Assembly: GCA_020630975.1 (NCBI GenBank)
Contig: JAHDID010000001.1
Span: 203,687 to 267,686 of the forward strand
Reading direction: 5' to 3'
Source of the DNA: Verrucomicrobiota bacterium
GTDB lineage: Bacteria > Verrucomicrobiota > Verrucomicrobiia > Verrucomicrobiales > DEV007
Length of the DNA stretch: 64,000 nucleotides
In this document: positions 62,475 through 64,000 of the stretch, one piece after another
Numbering within the stretch: the first letter of the stretch is position 1
How the letters are laid out: each line of letters opens with the position of its first letter
The notes under the pieces: generated by a model
The model's database searches: none
What the model was told of the DNA's origin: nothing
Seen by the model: the letters and a program-made list of their open reading frames with translations, nothing else
Made by a program: the position numbers and the translations under genes

Positions 62475-64000
62475 TTAGCCAGCGTCCACTCCACCTGTGA
62501 ACTTCTGCAGCAATTGCATTAGCTGCTCGACTAAGGCATCTGTCGGGATAAAGAAAGCGGCTGCACCAGCTCCCGATACCGCACCGATCAGCACAATCAA
62601 AAGACAGATATCTCGATTACTGAGACGACGTCTATCGGCCTTTTCTACCGTCTGCGGCTTGGAATCTAACAGAGCCTGGACAAATTCATTTACTTCTAAT
62701 TGCGCCTCGCTGACTACCTCCGCCGTGGTCGGCTCGACGGTAGCCTGCTCGAGTGGTAGCTCGGTATTCTCCACAGTTTGCTCATTGGTCTGCAGAGCGT
62801 CCACATCGATACTGTCTTCCTCATCCTCTGCAGGAATGAAAGGCGATGCTACTAAAGCCTTGCTAGTCGCGACGGATGCCTCCTGCCCCTCGGCATCTGG
62901 CATATCGTCAAAAGGTAATCCCAAGTAAGCCTCTGCCTCAGCAGCAGGCAGCCCCCCAAAAACCTCGCGAGTTCCTGTAGCCGAGCCGATCTCAATAACT
63001 CTTGATGAGTTAGGCTCAAACTTTTCAAACACAGGTCCAGTATCGCTAGCGGCCTGAGCTGGCAGAGTTACCGTGGCGCCCGCGTCGTTGAGCTGAAATG
63101 GCATTCCCGCTGCATCTTCCGCAGTGAGTGGCGCGGTGATATCGGCAGAAGGCGCAGAACTGAATGCTGTGACCGGTTCCGAATTTTCCTCAAGTACGAC
63201 ACCGCTAGCTGCAGAATTGATCGCACTCGACGTAAATGGACTGTCGAATTCTTTGCTATCCAGATCCGATGCCATCGGGATAGCTTGATTGAAGTGAGCC
63301 ATGCCATCATCCTCTCCCTTATTGGGAAAAGTAGCGGCATTCGAGCCACCCATCGGCAGACCAAACCCACTCGGCGCAGTCTGGCTAGGTGTAGGACTCG
63401 CTGGTGTGATAAAGGTAGCCGACTCAGTAGCAGCACTCTCGCTGACCACTGCGGCTGCAGGCTCCTCCGCAGGGGTCACAAATACACCCGGCATTTGTGG
63501 AGCGGCAGCCGTAGCTGCTGATGGCGCTACAAATGCACTAGGTGCCTCAGTTCTTCCCACGGGGGCCATGAAAGCACTCGGAACCTCTGACGCAGCAGGC
63601 AGCGACGCCGCCGCCATCGGAGCTACGAAAGCACTCGGAGCCTGGGCCCCTCCTCCGTCCGAGACTTTTTCTACAGCCGGTGCCATAAAGGCATTGGGCG
63701 CTTGGGCATCAGGCGCCGCAAAAGTGGCGGGTGCGACGACTGTCTCGATCGGAATTTTCGGCTGAGCCGATTCAAAAAACACTGCTTCAGCAACTTCCTT
63801 TTTGGATTCCACAGGTGGTGCCTGCTTAGCGGTTGCTACAGGAGAGGCCTTTTTCTTCACAGCCTGCTTTTTAGCCTTGGGCTTAGCCGACCTGACGGGT
63901 TCGACACCTATTTTACTACCCGGTTTTTTCTTTACTGGATTGACGACCAGTGCCGCACTTTGGTCAGCACTACCAGAGTCAGCAAGGGGCGACTTTCCCC
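62475..64000 (-). CDS. Low-complexity protein with PSAF(V/M)AP repeats and C-terminal membrane helix (5' end outside window)
   Basis: The frame is open without stop from 62475 to the window end at 64000, so the start is outside and GTG 63860 is not necessarily the true start. Shown part is about 508 residues: Lys-rich basic leader, then five or more degenerate repeats of the form PSAFVAP (PNAFMAP, PSAFVAP, PSAFMAP, PSAFVAP, PGVFVTP), Ala/Thr/Glu-rich regions, a basic segment EKADRRRLSNRD and a membrane helix (CLLIVLIGAVSGAGAAAFF) near the C-terminus. It resembles its neighbour in composition and tail anchor. Possibly an adaptor at the inner membrane, but function unknown. Confidence 0.7.
   Translation of the reverse strand, partial: GKSPLADSGSADQSAALVVNPVKKKPGSKIGVEPVRSAKPKAKKQAVKKKASPVATAKQAPPVESKKEVAEAVFFESAQPKIPIETVVAPATFAAPDAQAPNAFMAPAVEKVSDGGGAQAPSAFVAPMAAASLPAASEVPSAFMAPVGRTEAPSAFVAPSAATAAAPQMPGVFVTPAEEPAAAVVSESAATESATFITPASPTPSQTAPSGFGLPMGGSNAATFPNKGEDDGMAHFNQAIPMASDLDSKEFDSPFTSSAINSAASGVVLEENSEPVTAFSSAPSADITAPLTAEDAAGMPFQLNDAGATVTLPAQAASDTGPVFEKFEPNSSRVIEIGSATGTREVFGGLPAAEAEAYLGLPFDDMPDAEGQEASVATSKALVASPFIPAEDEEDSIDVDALQTNEQTVENTELPLEQATVEPTTAEVVSEAQLEVNEFVQALLDSKPQTVEKADRRRLSNRDICLLIVLIGAVSGAGAAAFFIPTDALVEQLMQLLQKFTGGVDAG

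Overview
The window comes from a diderm bacterium of the Planctomycetes-Verrucomicrobia-Chlamydiae superphylum, most likely a Verrucomicrobiota (Verrucomicrobiales-like) species. The main reason is the set of PVC-enriched secreted families (PSD1/DUF1549-DUF1553 cytochrome proteins, DUF1501, DUF1552, DUF1592). TonB receptor, lipoproteins and type II secretion genes show an outer membrane. Coding density is high and base composition moderately GC-rich, with several visibly AT-richer islands. No tRNA, rRNA or CRISPR array was seen.

Layout. 1-6.5 kb (minus): clpB 5' part, a CTP-dependent lipid-kinase-like membrane protein, a hybrid histidine kinase with its PhnD-like lipoprotein partner. 6.8-11.6 kb (minus): compact type II secretion operon (GspE, GspM/PilO-like, GspL/PilM-PilN-like, pseudopilin). 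11.8-17 kb: USP-DUF389 protein, Rpn-type nuclease, TonB receptor. 17.1-18.9 kb: App1-like phosphatase and small genes. 18.9-26.6 kb (minus): Septu-like ATPase/HNH pair directly downstream of an ESX/type VII-like cluster (three-domain FtsK/EssC-type ATPase, two WXG100-like proteins, a coiled-coil protein), which contains an opposite-strand broken nucleotidyltransferase. 26.8-34.6 kb: housekeeping and secreted proteins (Nif3, ACT, TrpG/PabA, APC permease, HflX). 35-42.7 kb: secreted unknowns, DUF1552 and DUF1592 proteins separated by a toxin-antitoxin locus whose PIN toxin is interrupted by an insert, and hicBA. 42.9-48.6 kb: ECF sigma factor, an anti-sigma-like/PSD1 fusion, DUF1501. 48.7-53.9 kb: metal ABC transporter and two His-rich membrane proteins of the COG0701/TIGR03943 type. 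54.2-64 kb: ribH, TAXI binding protein, a short selenoprotein-like gene with in-frame UGA, DUF899 protein, xseB, dxs and two repeat/low-complexity proteins.

Most noteworthy: (1) a SelW/Rdx-like ORF at 58319-58573 with a CPIU motif and a hairpin placed like a bacterial SECIS; (2) an ESX-like gene cluster in a diderm with a shared WxDQ...FA..Y motif in its two small proteins and Septu-like genes behind it; (3) a 17-bp motif repeated with exact 21-bp period at four distant loci, once inside a reading frame; (4) modular palindromic repeats in four intergenic regions; (5) a vapC gene split by a small gene insertion. All family assignments are by reading the sequence; no database search was possible.
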